Of a stretch of 64,000 nucleotides of DNA, positions 38,773 to 47,210 are shown piece after piece. Within the stretch, counting starts at the first letter, position 1, and every line of letters starts with the position of its first letter. The position numbers and the translations under genes are program-made. The notes beneath the pieces were generated by a model that saw nothing but the letters and a program-made list of their open reading frames with translations, was not told the DNA's origin and did no database searches. The DNA is from Xanthomonas arboricola pv. populi. GTDB lineage: Bacteria > Pseudomonadota > Gammaproteobacteria > Xanthomonadales > Xanthomonadaceae. The stretch is taken from NCBI RefSeq assembly GCF_002939945.1, contig NZ_MDEB01000003.1, positions 376,547-440,546 on the forward strand. Reading direction: 5' to 3'.

Positions 38773-39702
38773 TCAAGCGCCAAGCTCCCACGGCGGCACT
38801 TCGCCCAGACGTTCCAGCAGAAAATCCACGAACGCCCGCACGCGCGGCGGCTGCAGCTGGCGCGCGGGCATCACCGCGTTGATCTGCGAGGTCGGCGGCG
38901 GGTAATCGGGGAGCACCTCGACCAACCGGCCGTTGCGCAGTTCTTCGGCGATATGCCAGTACGAATGCAACGCGATGCCTTGGCCGGCGACGGCCGCATC
39001 GCGGATCAACTCACCGAAATTGCTTTCGAAGCGGCTCTGCATGCGCACGCGCACCAGGCCGCCTTCCGGCGTCTGCAAAGGCCATACGTCCTGGCGGCCG
39101 TCGCGGCCCATCAGCAGCACCCCGGCATGCCCAGCCAGGTCGTCCGGCGTGCGCGGGGTGCCATGGCGCTGCAGATAGTCTGGCGAGGCGGCGAGAGTGC
39201 GGCGGTTGTCGGCGATGCGCCGCGCCACCAGCCCGGAGTCGTCCAGCGGCCCGATGCGGATCGCCAGATCGAAGCCTTGCCTGACCAGGTCCACCAGATC
39301 GTCGCTCAGATGCGCGCGGATGCGCACGCGCGGATGGCGGGCCTGGAATTCCGGCAGCAACGGCGAGACGTACTGCCGCCCGAACGAGGCCGACATGGTC
39401 ATGCGCAGGATGCCGCCGACCGCGTGTGCGCTCTCGCGCAGATCGTCGGCCAGGGCATCCAGATCCTGCACCAGCACGCGGCCGCGCTCGGCCAGGCGCT
39501 GGCCTTCGGGGGTGGGGTGCAGCCGGCGCGTGGTCCGATGCAGCAGGCGCACGCCCAGATCGCGTTCCAGCCGCTTCAGGCGCTGGCTGGCGACCGCCAC
39601 CGAAAGGTCCAGGCTGCGCGCACCTGCGGTGATCGAGCCCAGATCGAGTACGCGCAGGAACAGGGCGATATCGCCGAGGCGGTCGATACGATTCTCAATG
39701 AT
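38773..39702 (-). CDS. LysR family regulator lacking a canonical start codon
   Basis: A LysR-type regulator of about 309 residues. The helix-turn-helix includes ITAGARSLDLSVAVASQRLKR, and the effector domain follows (GILRMTMSASFGRQYVSPLL). The reading frame reaches back through LGDIALFLRVLDLGS, as in full-length relatives, but no ATG, GTG or TTG occurs before residue 35. Candidate starts are ATC 39702, ATT 39699 or CTG 39720, and an in-frame TAA lies at 39741-39739. GTG 39600 would cut the DNA-binding domain. It is divergent from an MFS gene it probably controls. Confidence 0.85.
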   Translation of the reverse strand: MIENRIDRLGDIALFLRVLDLGSITAGARSLDLSVAVASQRLKRLERDLGVRLLHRTTRRLHPTPEGQRLAERGRVLVQDLDALADDLRESAHAVGGILRMTMSASFGRQYVSPLLPEFQARHPRVRIRAHLSDDLVDLVRQGFDLAIRIGPLDDSGLVARRIADNRRTLAASPDYLQRHGTPRTPDDLAGHAGVLLMGRDGRQDVWPLQTPEGGLVRVRMQSRFESNFGELIRDAAVAGQGIALHSYWHIAEELRNGRLVEVLPDYPPPTSQINAVMPARQLQPPRVRAFVDFLLERLGEVPPWELGA

Positions 39703-39787
39703 TGGTTGATAGTGAATCAGGATAGCAGGGGTTTTTGCTTAAGACTCCGGGGCGCAGGCTGTGCGTCGTCTTCCCTGGTCCATACCC

Positions 39788-40996
39788 ATGTCCGCTTCGG
39801 CGCGTTCCTCCCGCTTTCCGCCAGCGCTGCTGGCGCTGACCATCGGTGCCTTCGGCATCGGCACCACCGAGTTCGTGATCATGGGCCTGCTGCAGCAGGT
39901 GGCCACCGATCTGGGCGTGTCGCTCAGCGCTGCCGGCCTGCTGATCAGCGGCTATGCACTGGGCGTGTTCGTCGGGGCGCCGGTGCTGACGCTGGCCAGT
40001 GCGCGGTTGCCGCGCAAGGCGGTGCTGGTGGGGCTGATGGCGATCTTCACCCTGGGCAACATGGCCTGCGCACTGGCGCCGGACTACACCAGCCTGATGG
40101 TCGCGCGGGTGCTGACCTCGCTGGCGCACGGCACCTTCTTCGGCGTGGGCGCGGTGGTGGCGACTTCGCTGGTCGCGGCCGAGCGCCGCGCGTCGGCGAT
40201 CTCGCTGATGTTTGCCGGGCTGACCGTGGCGACCCTGCTGGGGGTGCCGGCCGGCGCCTGGCTGGGCCTGCAGCTGGGCTGGCGGGCGACGTTCTGGGCG
40301 GTCGCGGCCATCGGCGTGCTGGCCACGGCCGCGGTGGCGCTGTGGGTGCCGGCTGCCGCAGGCGCGGCCGCGCCGGTGTCATGGCGGCAGGAAGTGGCGG
40401 TGCTGGGGCGCGGGCAGGTGTTGCTGGCCCTGGCGATGACGGTGCTGGGCTATGCCGGCGTGTTCGCGGTGTTCACCTATATCCAGCCGCTGCTGCTGGA
40501 CGTGACCGGTTTCGCGCAGACGGCGGTGTCGCCGGTGTTCCTGGTCTTCGGCATCGGCATGATCGTGGGCAATCTGCTGGGCGGGCGTCTGGCCGACCGG
40601 CGCCCCACCGCCGCCCTGCTGGGCAGCCTGGCGGCATTGGTGGTGGTGCTCGCTGCGATGGGTCTGGCCCTGCACAACAAGACGGCGATGGTGGCATTCG
40701 TCGGGCTGCTGGGCGTGGCCGCCTTCGCCACCGTGGCGCCGCTGCAGTTGCGCGTGCTCGAGCATGCAGGCGGTGCCGGGCAGAGCCTGGCCTCCAGTCT
40801 CAATATCGCCGCGTTCAATCTGGGCAATGCCGTGGGCGCCTGGCTGGGCGGTGTGGTGATCGCCACGCACGCCGGCCTGGTCGCCACGCCGTGGGCCGCC
40901 GCGCTTTTGAGTGGGCTCGGCCTGGGGATTGCGTTGTGGAGCGTGCAACTGCAGCGCCGGCGTGCGGTGCCGGGCGTGTGCGCGCAGGCGGGTTGA
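39788..40996 (+). CDS. Major facilitator superfamily efflux transporter (DHA1)
   Basis: A 402-residue, 12-helix transporter of the AraJ/YdhP-like DHA1 group. It begins FPPALLALTIGAFGIGTTEFVIMGLL, with the DHA1 signature GTTEFVIMG seen near residue 20. The motif A-like loop is SARLPRKAVLVG. These carriers export drugs or sugars; the substrate is unknown. It starts 85 nt from the divergent LysR gene. ATG at 39788. Confidence 0.92.
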   Translation: MSASARSSRFPPALLALTIGAFGIGTTEFVIMGLLQQVATDLGVSLSAAGLLISGYALGVFVGAPVLTLASARLPRKAVLVGLMAIFTLGNMACALAPDYTSLMVARVLTSLAHGTFFGVGAVVATSLVAAERRASAISLMFAGLTVATLLGVPAGAWLGLQLGWRATFWAVAAIGVLATAAVALWVPAAAGAAAPVSWRQEVAVLGRGQVLLALAMTVLGYAGVFAVFTYIQPLLLDVTGFAQTAVSPVFLVFGIGMIVGNLLGGRLADRRPTAALLGSLAALVVVLAAMGLALHNKTAMVAFVGLLGVAAFATVAPLQLRVLEHAGGAGQSLASSLNIAAFNLGNAVGAWLGGVVIATHAGLVATPWAAALLSGLGLGIALWSVQLQRRRAVPGVCAQAG

Positions 40997-41151
40997 TTCG
41001 TTTTTCAAGCGTGCGCGCAGTGGCAGCGCAACCTGCAGACCTGCGCGATTGCGCAGGAGGTCGGCGAGCGGAGCGTGGCGCCTGGTATCGCGCGTGGTCG
41101 GATCGACCGACCACGCGCGCGGATTTTCTTTCGGTTTCAAGGAGTATTGCG

Positions 41152-42183
41152 ATGGACACACGTTTTCTCGGCCGTTCCGGTTTCAAGGTGCCGGTGCTCG
41201 GTCTGGGGGCCGGTACCTTCGGCGGCAAGGGGCCGCTGTTTTCTGCATGGGGCGATACCGATGTGGCGCAGGCACGGCGCATGATCGATCTGTGCCTGGA
41301 CGCGGGCCTCAACCTGTTCGACACCGCTGATGTGTATTCCGATGGCGCCTCCGAAGAGATTCTCGGCCAGGCGCTGCAGGGTCGCCGCGATCAGGCGATC
41401 CTCTCGACCAAGACCGGTCTGCGGCTGGGCGATGGGCCCAACGACGCGGGCGCCTCGCGCTTCCGCCTGTTGCGTGCGGTGGATGCATCGCTGCGACGCT
41501 TGCGCACCGACTATATCGACCTGCTGCAGCTGCATGCCTTCGACGCGATGACGCCGGTGGAAGAAACCCTGTCCACACTCGATGCGCTGGTCCGCGCCGG
41601 CAAGGTGCGCTACCTGGGCGCGTCCAATTACGCCGGTTGGCAGCTGATGAAGTCGTTGGCGGTGGCCGACGCGCAGGGCTGGAGCCGCTTTGTCGCCAAC
41701 CAGACCTATTACTCGCTGGCCGGGCGCGATTACGAATGGGAGCTGATGCCGCTGGGCATCGACCAGGGCGTGGGCGCGGTGGTGTGGAGTCCGCTGGGCT
41801 GGGGGCGTCTGACCGGCAAGCTGCGTCGCGGCCAGGCATTGCCCGAACACAGTCGCCTGCACGCTACCGCGGCCGCCGGGCCGGCGATCAGCGACGAACG
41901 CCTGTTCGACATCGTCGATGTGCTCGACGCGATTGCCGAAGAGACCGGCCGCAGCGTGCCGCAGATCGCCATCAACTGGCTGCTGCAACGGCCCACCGTG
42001 AGCACGGTATTGATCGGCGCACGCGACGAAACGCAGTTGCGCCAGAACCTGGGCGCGGTAGGCTGGTCGCTGACGGCCGAGCAACGCGCGCGCCTGGATG
42101 CGGTGAGCGCGGTGGAGCCGCCGTATCCGTATTACCCGTACTGGCGTGGGCACTTTGCCGAACGCAGCCCGGTGCCGGTGTAA
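41152..42183 (+). CDS. Aldo/keto reductase
   Basis: A 343-residue NADPH-dependent oxidoreductase with a TIM-barrel fold. The catalytic tetrad is visible: Asp and Tyr in LFDTADVYSDG, Lys in ILSTKTGL, and His in LLQLHAFDAM. Substrate unknown. ATG 41152 has AAGGAG 8 nt upstream. It follows the MFS gene after 155 nt and may belong to the same LysR regulon. Confidence 0.93.
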   Translation: MDTRFLGRSGFKVPVLGLGAGTFGGKGPLFSAWGDTDVAQARRMIDLCLDAGLNLFDTADVYSDGASEEILGQALQGRRDQAILSTKTGLRLGDGPNDAGASRFRLLRAVDASLRRLRTDYIDLLQLHAFDAMTPVEETLSTLDALVRAGKVRYLGASNYAGWQLMKSLAVADAQGWSRFVANQTYYSLAGRDYEWELMPLGIDQGVGAVVWSPLGWGRLTGKLRRGQALPEHSRLHATAAAGPAISDERLFDIVDVLDAIAEETGRSVPQIAINWLLQRPTVSTVLIGARDETQLRQNLGAVGWSLTAEQRARLDAVSAVEPPYPYYPYWRGHFAERSPVPV

Positions 42184-42249
42184 CGCGGGCTGCGTCGTTG
42201 CGCCGTGCTGCCGCCCGATGGCGACAGCACGGCGTGCGTCACCGAAATC

Positions 42250-42304
42250 GCATCACAACGACGGCATCACAATAGCCGCATCACAAGGCCGCATCACAAC
42301 GGCC
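42250..42304. repeat. Four tandem 13-14 nt repeats
   Basis: GCATCACAACGACG, GCATCACAATAGCC, GCATCACAAGGCC and GCATCACAACGGCC run head to tail. The array crosses the stop codon (42294-42296) of the leftward companion gene, so copy-number change would alter its 3' end. Confidence 0.75.
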
Positions 42305-42890
42305 GTGCCGCGTGCGGAATCACCTCGGGCTTGATCGCTCCCACGCCCTGGCTGCCCTGCAACTGTGTGCAGTTGTCCAATGCAGTTGCGACCGAGTCGT
42401 AGCCGATCATCGCGCTGCCATCGCTGGCCGATGCATAGATCAACTTGCCGCCAGTGCGCGTTGCCAGTGCACGCGCGATGGCGGGCGTGGTGTCGAACAA
42501 CTTGATCGAGGCGCCCAGCAACGCCAGCTGGCCGCTGCGCGTTTCCAGCGCTGCCGCGACGGTCGCCGGTGGGTCGGCATGCGTGGCGCGGGATGCCGTA
42601 CGTGCGGCGCCCGTGCTGTCGAGATAGACCGCGTAGCGATCGAAGCGTGCAAACGGCGCATCCGCGCTGGTGCGCGTGCTTTGCAATGACTGCGTGCCGG
42701 CAGCGGCGCGCGCCGCGTCGGCTACCCGTACCACCGCGCCAGGAATCAGCCGGAAACTGGCATGACCCACCACGACGGTTTGTCCGGTCGCCGCAGCGCG
42801 CAGACGTGCGCTGTCGATCACTTGTGCCGATGCGGGGACGCAAACGCTTGCTGCAACGACACCCAGCAGGGCGATCAGCGATGTCTTCAT
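42294..42890 (-). CDS. Exported companion of S8 protease, copy 1
   Basis: A 198-residue exported protein with signal peptide MKTSLIALLGVVAASVCVPASA. It is paralogous to the product of 44813-45427: shared ARLRAAATGQ, SFRLIPGAVV, RYAVYLDSTG, TTPAIARALA and GGKLIYASASDGSAMI. The C-terminal part, ending TQLQGSQGVGAI, resembles the pattern of subtilisin propeptides/I9 inhibitors (a GG turn, a strand, then GV near the end), which is inference. Its ATG is 1 nt after the protease stop, so the two are translationally coupled. Confidence 0.8.
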   Translation of the reverse strand: MKTSLIALLGVVAASVCVPASAQVIDSARLRAAATGQTVVVGHASFRLIPGAVVRVADAARAAAGTQSLQSTRTSADAPFARFDRYAVYLDSTGAARTASRATHADPPATVAAALETRSGQLALLGASIKLFDTTPAIARALATRTGGKLIYASASDGSAMIGYDSVATALDNCTQLQGSQGVGAIKPEVIPHAARPL

Positions 42891-42891
42891 G

Positions 42892-44718
42892 TCAGTGGCC
42901 CACCACACGCATTTCGAATTCCTCCAGTTGTTGCTTGCCGTTGTCGGCGAGCATGTCGTCCATCTCCAGGGTCCAGCGCCCGGCCGAGGGCTCGTCCAGG
43001 AAGGCATTGCTCGATGTCAGGAACACCACCACGCCTTCGTTGCTGCTGTCGAGCGTGGAAAACGGCGTCATCAGGGTGCTGCGGGTACCGCTGGGCGAGA
43101 CCAGCACCGCGCGCAGGTTGCGGGGTTCCTTGTGCGTGCCGGCGAAGTACAGCTGCACGCCTTCCACCTTGAAGGATTGGCTGATGTCGATCGTCAATCT
43201 TGCGGGTGCGCCGGCACCGCCGATGGTGCTGCTGTTCCCGTCGTAGACCTTCCACCCGGTGTCTTGCATCGCCGGCAGCGAGGTGAAATGCACGGCGCGT
43301 TCTACCGCAGCGGCCGCGTCCACCAGGCCGAATCCGTACCAGTTGCTGAAACGGTGGCCGGCTGCGTTGGTGATCCAGCCTGGCTCGATCACGCTGCCGT
43401 TGTAGAGCGCCTTCGGTTGTTCGGGGTCGACCTGCACCGCGGTGGTCGCCAGGATGTACTTGACGTCGCGCAGCGTCAGCTGCGGGTTGGCGCTCAGCAT
43501 CAGGGCCGCAACGCCTGCGACGGTGGGTGCGGAGGCCGAGGTGCCGTTCATGCGTGCGGTGTAATCGCATGAGGCATCGATCGTGGACTTGCTGGTATCC
43601 AGCGCATTCTGCATCGCGCGCGCGCGGTCGCGATTGTTGCCGGCTTTGCAGCCGCTCAAATCGGTGGTGACGATGGCCGGCGAATAGAACGGCTGCGGCC
43701 CGGTTGCAGCGAGCAGCCCGTACGATGCCTTGAAGGTCTCCGGATGCGGATCGAATCTGCGTTGGAATCCGAATTCGCCAGAGAGCCCGGACACCCACAA
43801 TGCGGACCCGGGCGATGAGTAACTGGCACGCACTCCGTTGGCGTTGACCGCACCGACCACGATCATGGTCGTCAGGCTGTTGATGTTGTCGATATTCGCA
43901 CTGCTGCAGGCGACGCCAAGCTGCCGGGTCTGCTCGCTGCAGCGGTCGATGAGCTTGCCCTGTGCATCCACATCGATCAGGGTATTGAAATCATTGCCTG
44001 CCGATTTGACGTAGATGCCGCCCTTGCCGCCGCGCTGGGCCTGCATCAGTCTCTCCAGAGAGCGCTGTTCGTCGAGGTCGCTGTATTGATAGACGGTGGC
44101 CGAGACGCCGAAGCTGTTGTTGAAGACATCCATCGCCCTGGCTTCCGGCCCGTCGCCCCAGGAGTAGCGGTTGTTGACGTACTGCGTGCTGCCATCGCTG
44201 GTGTCACCGGCGTTGAAACCGGCCAGCTTCGCTTCCGGGGCAATGCCGCGCCCGCCGATGCCGTTCCAGCCCCGCGCAGCGATGATGCCGGCCACGGCGG
44301 TGCCATGATCGCCGTCGATATCGCTCGCCGGTGGCGTGGGGTCATTGGAACCGTTCAAGAAATTGTGCGAACCGTTGCGCAGGATATTGTCGACAAGATC
44401 CGGGTGTGCAATCTCCAGGCCGTTATCGATCACCGCCACGTTGACACCCGCGCCACGGATGCCTTGCGCGTGCAGGATGTCCACGTCCAGGTCCACGCCG
44501 GGCAGCAGGCGTCCGTCGCCGAACACCGGCTGGCCTTGATTGAGCAGATGCCATTGGTAGCGGAACAGCGGGTCGTCGCCTTGCGTTTTTTGCCCGGCCG
44601 CTGCGCTGACGGCGGGTTGCGCGACTACCCCGTCCGCATTGACGGCACCGGTACACAGACACAGCGCCAGCAGCAGCGCGGACGACAGCGCGCTGCGCTG
44701 CGAATGAAAAATCATCAT
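42892..44718 (-). CDS. Secreted S8 (kexin-like) serine protease, copy 1
   Basis: A 608-residue exported protease. The signal peptide is followed directly by the catalytic domain (DPLFRYQWHLLNQGQP), with no recognisable propeptide. Triad: Asp in VAVIDNGLE, His in DGDHGTAVAGI, Ser in MNGTSASAPTVAG. A C-terminal P-domain of about 100 residues (LRAVLVSPSGTRSTLMTP, GRWTLEMDD) ends in EMRVVGH, as in proprotein convertases. Companion gene follows after 1 nt. A second protease-companion pair lies immediately upstream. Confidence 0.93.
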   Translation of the reverse strand: MMIFHSQRSALSSALLLALCLCTGAVNADGVVAQPAVSAAAGQKTQGDDPLFRYQWHLLNQGQPVFGDGRLLPGVDLDVDILHAQGIRGAGVNVAVIDNGLEIAHPDLVDNILRNGSHNFLNGSNDPTPPASDIDGDHGTAVAGIIAARGWNGIGGRGIAPEAKLAGFNAGDTSDGSTQYVNNRYSWGDGPEARAMDVFNNSFGVSATVYQYSDLDEQRSLERLMQAQRGGKGGIYVKSAGNDFNTLIDVDAQGKLIDRCSEQTRQLGVACSSANIDNINSLTTMIVVGAVNANGVRASYSSPGSALWVSGLSGEFGFQRRFDPHPETFKASYGLLAATGPQPFYSPAIVTTDLSGCKAGNNRDRARAMQNALDTSKSTIDASCDYTARMNGTSASAPTVAGVAALMLSANPQLTLRDVKYILATTAVQVDPEQPKALYNGSVIEPGWITNAAGHRFSNWYGFGLVDAAAAVERAVHFTSLPAMQDTGWKVYDGNSSTIGGAGAPARLTIDISQSFKVEGVQLYFAGTHKEPRNLRAVLVSPSGTRSTLMTPFSTLDSSNEGVVVFLTSSNAFLDEPSAGRWTLEMDDMLADNGKQQLEEFEMRVVGH

Positions 44719-44812
44719 GACGTCTCATCAGAGAGGGGAACTGCGGAGATGGCGCCGGTGACAGCGCGCCAGAGGGAGACGGCCACGGGCGTCTGCCTGC
44801 GGCCGTCGGGGC

Positions 44813-45427
44813 TCACATCGGTTGCATGAGCGCCTGCATCACCACCAGCGATGCCTGCGCGATGCCGTTGCTGCCCTGCAGTTGCGTCGCTGCGCGTTGT
44901 GCCTGCTCGATCGAGGGATAAGTGATGACCGCGCTGCCGTCCACCGTTGAGGCGTAGGCGATGGTGCCACCGGAGCTGCGGGCCAGTGAGCTCGCCGTGG
45001 TTGGCGTGGTACCGGTCAACTTCAGCTGCGGCCTGACCAGCACCGCACGCCCGGTGCGTTCGTTCACCGCCGCTGCCAGCGTGCGTTCGGCGCCGGAGAC
45101 GCCAGCGCTGCGCGCAACGCCAGCGGTGCTGTCCAGCACCACCGCATACGGCCCGATGCGCGCGGCAACCTTGCCGCTGGCCACTGAAGGAGCGGCATTT
45201 GCGCGCGCTTTGCTGGAGGTGGGGGCGGATTGATCTGCATCGTCAGGCGGCAAGCTCTCGGCGACCACCGCGCCGGGCAGCATGCGGAAACTGTCCGCTC
45301 CGGATTTGAAACGCTCGCCGGTGGCCGCAGCGCTGAGCGCGTTGGCATCCATGTATTGCGCCGCTTGCGCCAGGCCGGACACCACAACACAACCGAGCAA
45401 CAACGAAACAACAAGAGTGGTCTTCAT
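44813..45427 (-). CDS. Exported companion of S8 protease, copy 2
   Basis: A 204-residue exported paralogue of the 42294-42890 product. Signal peptide MKTTLVVSLLLGCVVVSG. Shared elements are NALSAAATGE, SFRMLPGAVV, YAVVLDSTAG, TTPTTASSLA and the terminal GGTIAYASTVDGSAVI and TQLQGSNGIA. The start overlaps the same CACTGACATGAAGAC junction used in copy 1, 1 nt after the protease stop. A Ser/Ala-rich insert (SAPTSSKARANAAPS) distinguishes it. Confidence 0.8.
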   Translation of the reverse strand: MKTTLVVSLLLGCVVVSGLAQAAQYMDANALSAAATGERFKSGADSFRMLPGAVVAESLPPDDADQSAPTSSKARANAAPSVASGKVAARIGPYAVVLDSTAGVARSAGVSGAERTLAAAVNERTGRAVLVRPQLKLTGTTPTTASSLARSSGGTIAYASTVDGSAVITYPSIEQAQRAATQLQGSNGIAQASLVVMQALMQPM

Positions 45428-45428
45428 G

Positions 45429-47210
45429 TCAGTGTCCCACGATGCGAAGTTTGAACGTCTTGAGTGCAGCAGTGGTCTTGGGTTCGCTCATGTCGGTGAC
45501 TTCCAGCGTCCACACGCCTTGCGATGTTTCGTCCAGGAACGCGTTGCTGGAGGTAAGGTCGATATAGAACCCGGTCTTCGCATAGGCATTGGCATCCAGT
45601 GCGGAGAACGGCGTGAGCACGTAACTGCGCGTTCCGCTGGGCGACACCAGCACCACCCGCAGGTTGCTGGGCGTCAGATGCGCGGTTTCCAGCGACAGTT
45701 GCACCGACTCGACCTTCATTGCCTGCTTGATGCGAATCCGCTGCGTGGCAGGCCGCGCCGGTCCGCCGATCTGGCTTCCGGCATTGGCAGACGTGACCCA
45801 ACGTGTGTCGCGCATCGGCGGCAGTGGCGTGAAATGGCTTGCCTTGTAGACGGCGGCTGCCGCGTCGGCCAACCCGAAGCCATACCAGTTGCTGAAACGA
45901 ATGCCAGCCGCATTGGTGATCCAGCCCGGATCGATCACGCTGCCCTGATAAGCCACAGGTGGCTGCCACGGATCGATTTGCCGCGCGGTGGTGGCCAGGA
46001 TGTACTTGACGTCGCGCGCGCTCAGGCTGGAATTGGCGCTGAGGATCAACGCGGCCACACCGGAGACGGTAGGCGCCGCCGCCGACGTGGCATTCATGAT
46101 GCCGCTGTAGTTGCATGATGCGTCGATCCTGGAGGAGCTGCCTTCCAGCGCGTTCCACACCTCCTTGGGATTATCGAGGTTGTAGCCTGCCTGGCAGCCG
46201 CTCAGATCGGTGGAGACAATGGCCGGGTCGTAAGCAAACGGTGCGGTTTCCGGCGCGAAGGTCTGCGCTGCGTTGGGATAGAACTTGCGCTGCCGCCCGA
46301 ACTCGCCGCCAAGACCGGACACCCACACGGCAGAGCCCGACGACGAATACGATGCGTGCTGCCCCTTGGCATCGACACTGGCAACGACAATCGTGCCCGG
46401 CAGATTTGCCATTGGATCGATGTTGGCCAGGGCGCAACCGACATTCAACGTGCGCGCTAGCTCGCTGCATATGTTGACGGGCCGTCCGGTCTCGTCCGGC
46501 ACGCGCAGGCGCTTGAAGCTGTTGCCCGCAGACTTGACATAGATACCGCCAAGACCGCCGCGGGTCGATCGCATCAGGGCTTCCCAGGACTGCTGCTCCT
46601 CTACCGGAAAATCGAAGTAGACCGGCGCAGCCGTCCCCCAGCTGTTGTTGAATACATCGATATTGCGCGCTTCGGGTCCATCGCCCCACGCATAGCGCAC
46701 GCTGGCATCGGAGTTGGACGATGCACGTCCCAGAAAGTCGAAGCCGGCAAGTAGCGCTTCCGGTGCGACGCCGCGCCCGCCGCGGCCGTTCCAGCCGACC
46801 GCGGCGATGATGCCGGCAACCAAGGTGCCATGCGCATTGTCTGGATCGATGGGAGTGGTGTCGTGCGATCCGTCTTGGAAGTTGTGCGATCCGTTCGGAA
46901 GGATATTGTCGGCCAGATCTTCGTGGCGAAGTTCCAGGCCGTCATCCACGACGCCAACGCGCACGCCGCGGCCGCGAATGTCGATGGCATGCAGGATATC
47001 CACGTCCATATCGACACCAGGCACCGGGCGGCTGTCGCCGATCACCGCCTGTCCCTGGTTGGAGATGTGCCACTGATAGCGCAGCAATGGATCGCCTGCG
47101 GTTGCCAGAGCAGCCATCGCCGGCTGTGCGGCCAGAGCAGCAAGTGGCGCGCTGCCGATCAGCACGGCGCCGATCAGCAGTGGGAGATGTCGCCTGTGAA
47201 AAATGTTCAT
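45429..47210 (-). CDS. Secreted S8 (kexin-like) serine protease, copy 2
   Basis: A 593-residue paralogue of 42892-44718, also with signal peptide, no propeptide (DPLLRYQWHISNQGQ) and a C-terminal P-domain ending FKLRIVGH. Triad: Asp in VGVVDDGLE, His in DNAHGTLVAGI, Ser in MNATSAAAPTVSG. The residue before Thr-Ser is Ala instead of the near-invariant Gly. The start is set at MNIFHRR (47210), matching copy 1, rather than an upstream GTG at 47225. Confidence 0.92.
   Translation of the reverse strand: MNIFHRRHLPLLIGAVLIGSAPLAALAAQPAMAALATAGDPLLRYQWHISNQGQAVIGDSRPVPGVDMDVDILHAIDIRGRGVRVGVVDDGLELRHEDLADNILPNGSHNFQDGSHDTTPIDPDNAHGTLVAGIIAAVGWNGRGGRGVAPEALLAGFDFLGRASSNSDASVRYAWGDGPEARNIDVFNNSWGTAAPVYFDFPVEEQQSWEALMRSTRGGLGGIYVKSAGNSFKRLRVPDETGRPVNICSELARTLNVGCALANIDPMANLPGTIVVASVDAKGQHASYSSSGSAVWVSGLGGEFGRQRKFYPNAAQTFAPETAPFAYDPAIVSTDLSGCQAGYNLDNPKEVWNALEGSSSRIDASCNYSGIMNATSAAAPTVSGVAALILSANSSLSARDVKYILATTARQIDPWQPPVAYQGSVIDPGWITNAAGIRFSNWYGFGLADAAAAVYKASHFTPLPPMRDTRWVTSANAGSQIGGPARPATQRIRIKQAMKVESVQLSLETAHLTPSNLRVVLVSPSGTRSYVLTPFSALDANAYAKTGFYIDLTSSNAFLDETSQGVWTLEVTDMSEPKTTAALKTFKLRIVGH

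Noticed and set aside
38767..42183. A single 1138-codon plus-strand frame
   Set aside because: Only its last 343 codons (aldo/keto reductase) are real. The earlier part is a shifted reading of the MFS gene and antisense of the LysR gene.
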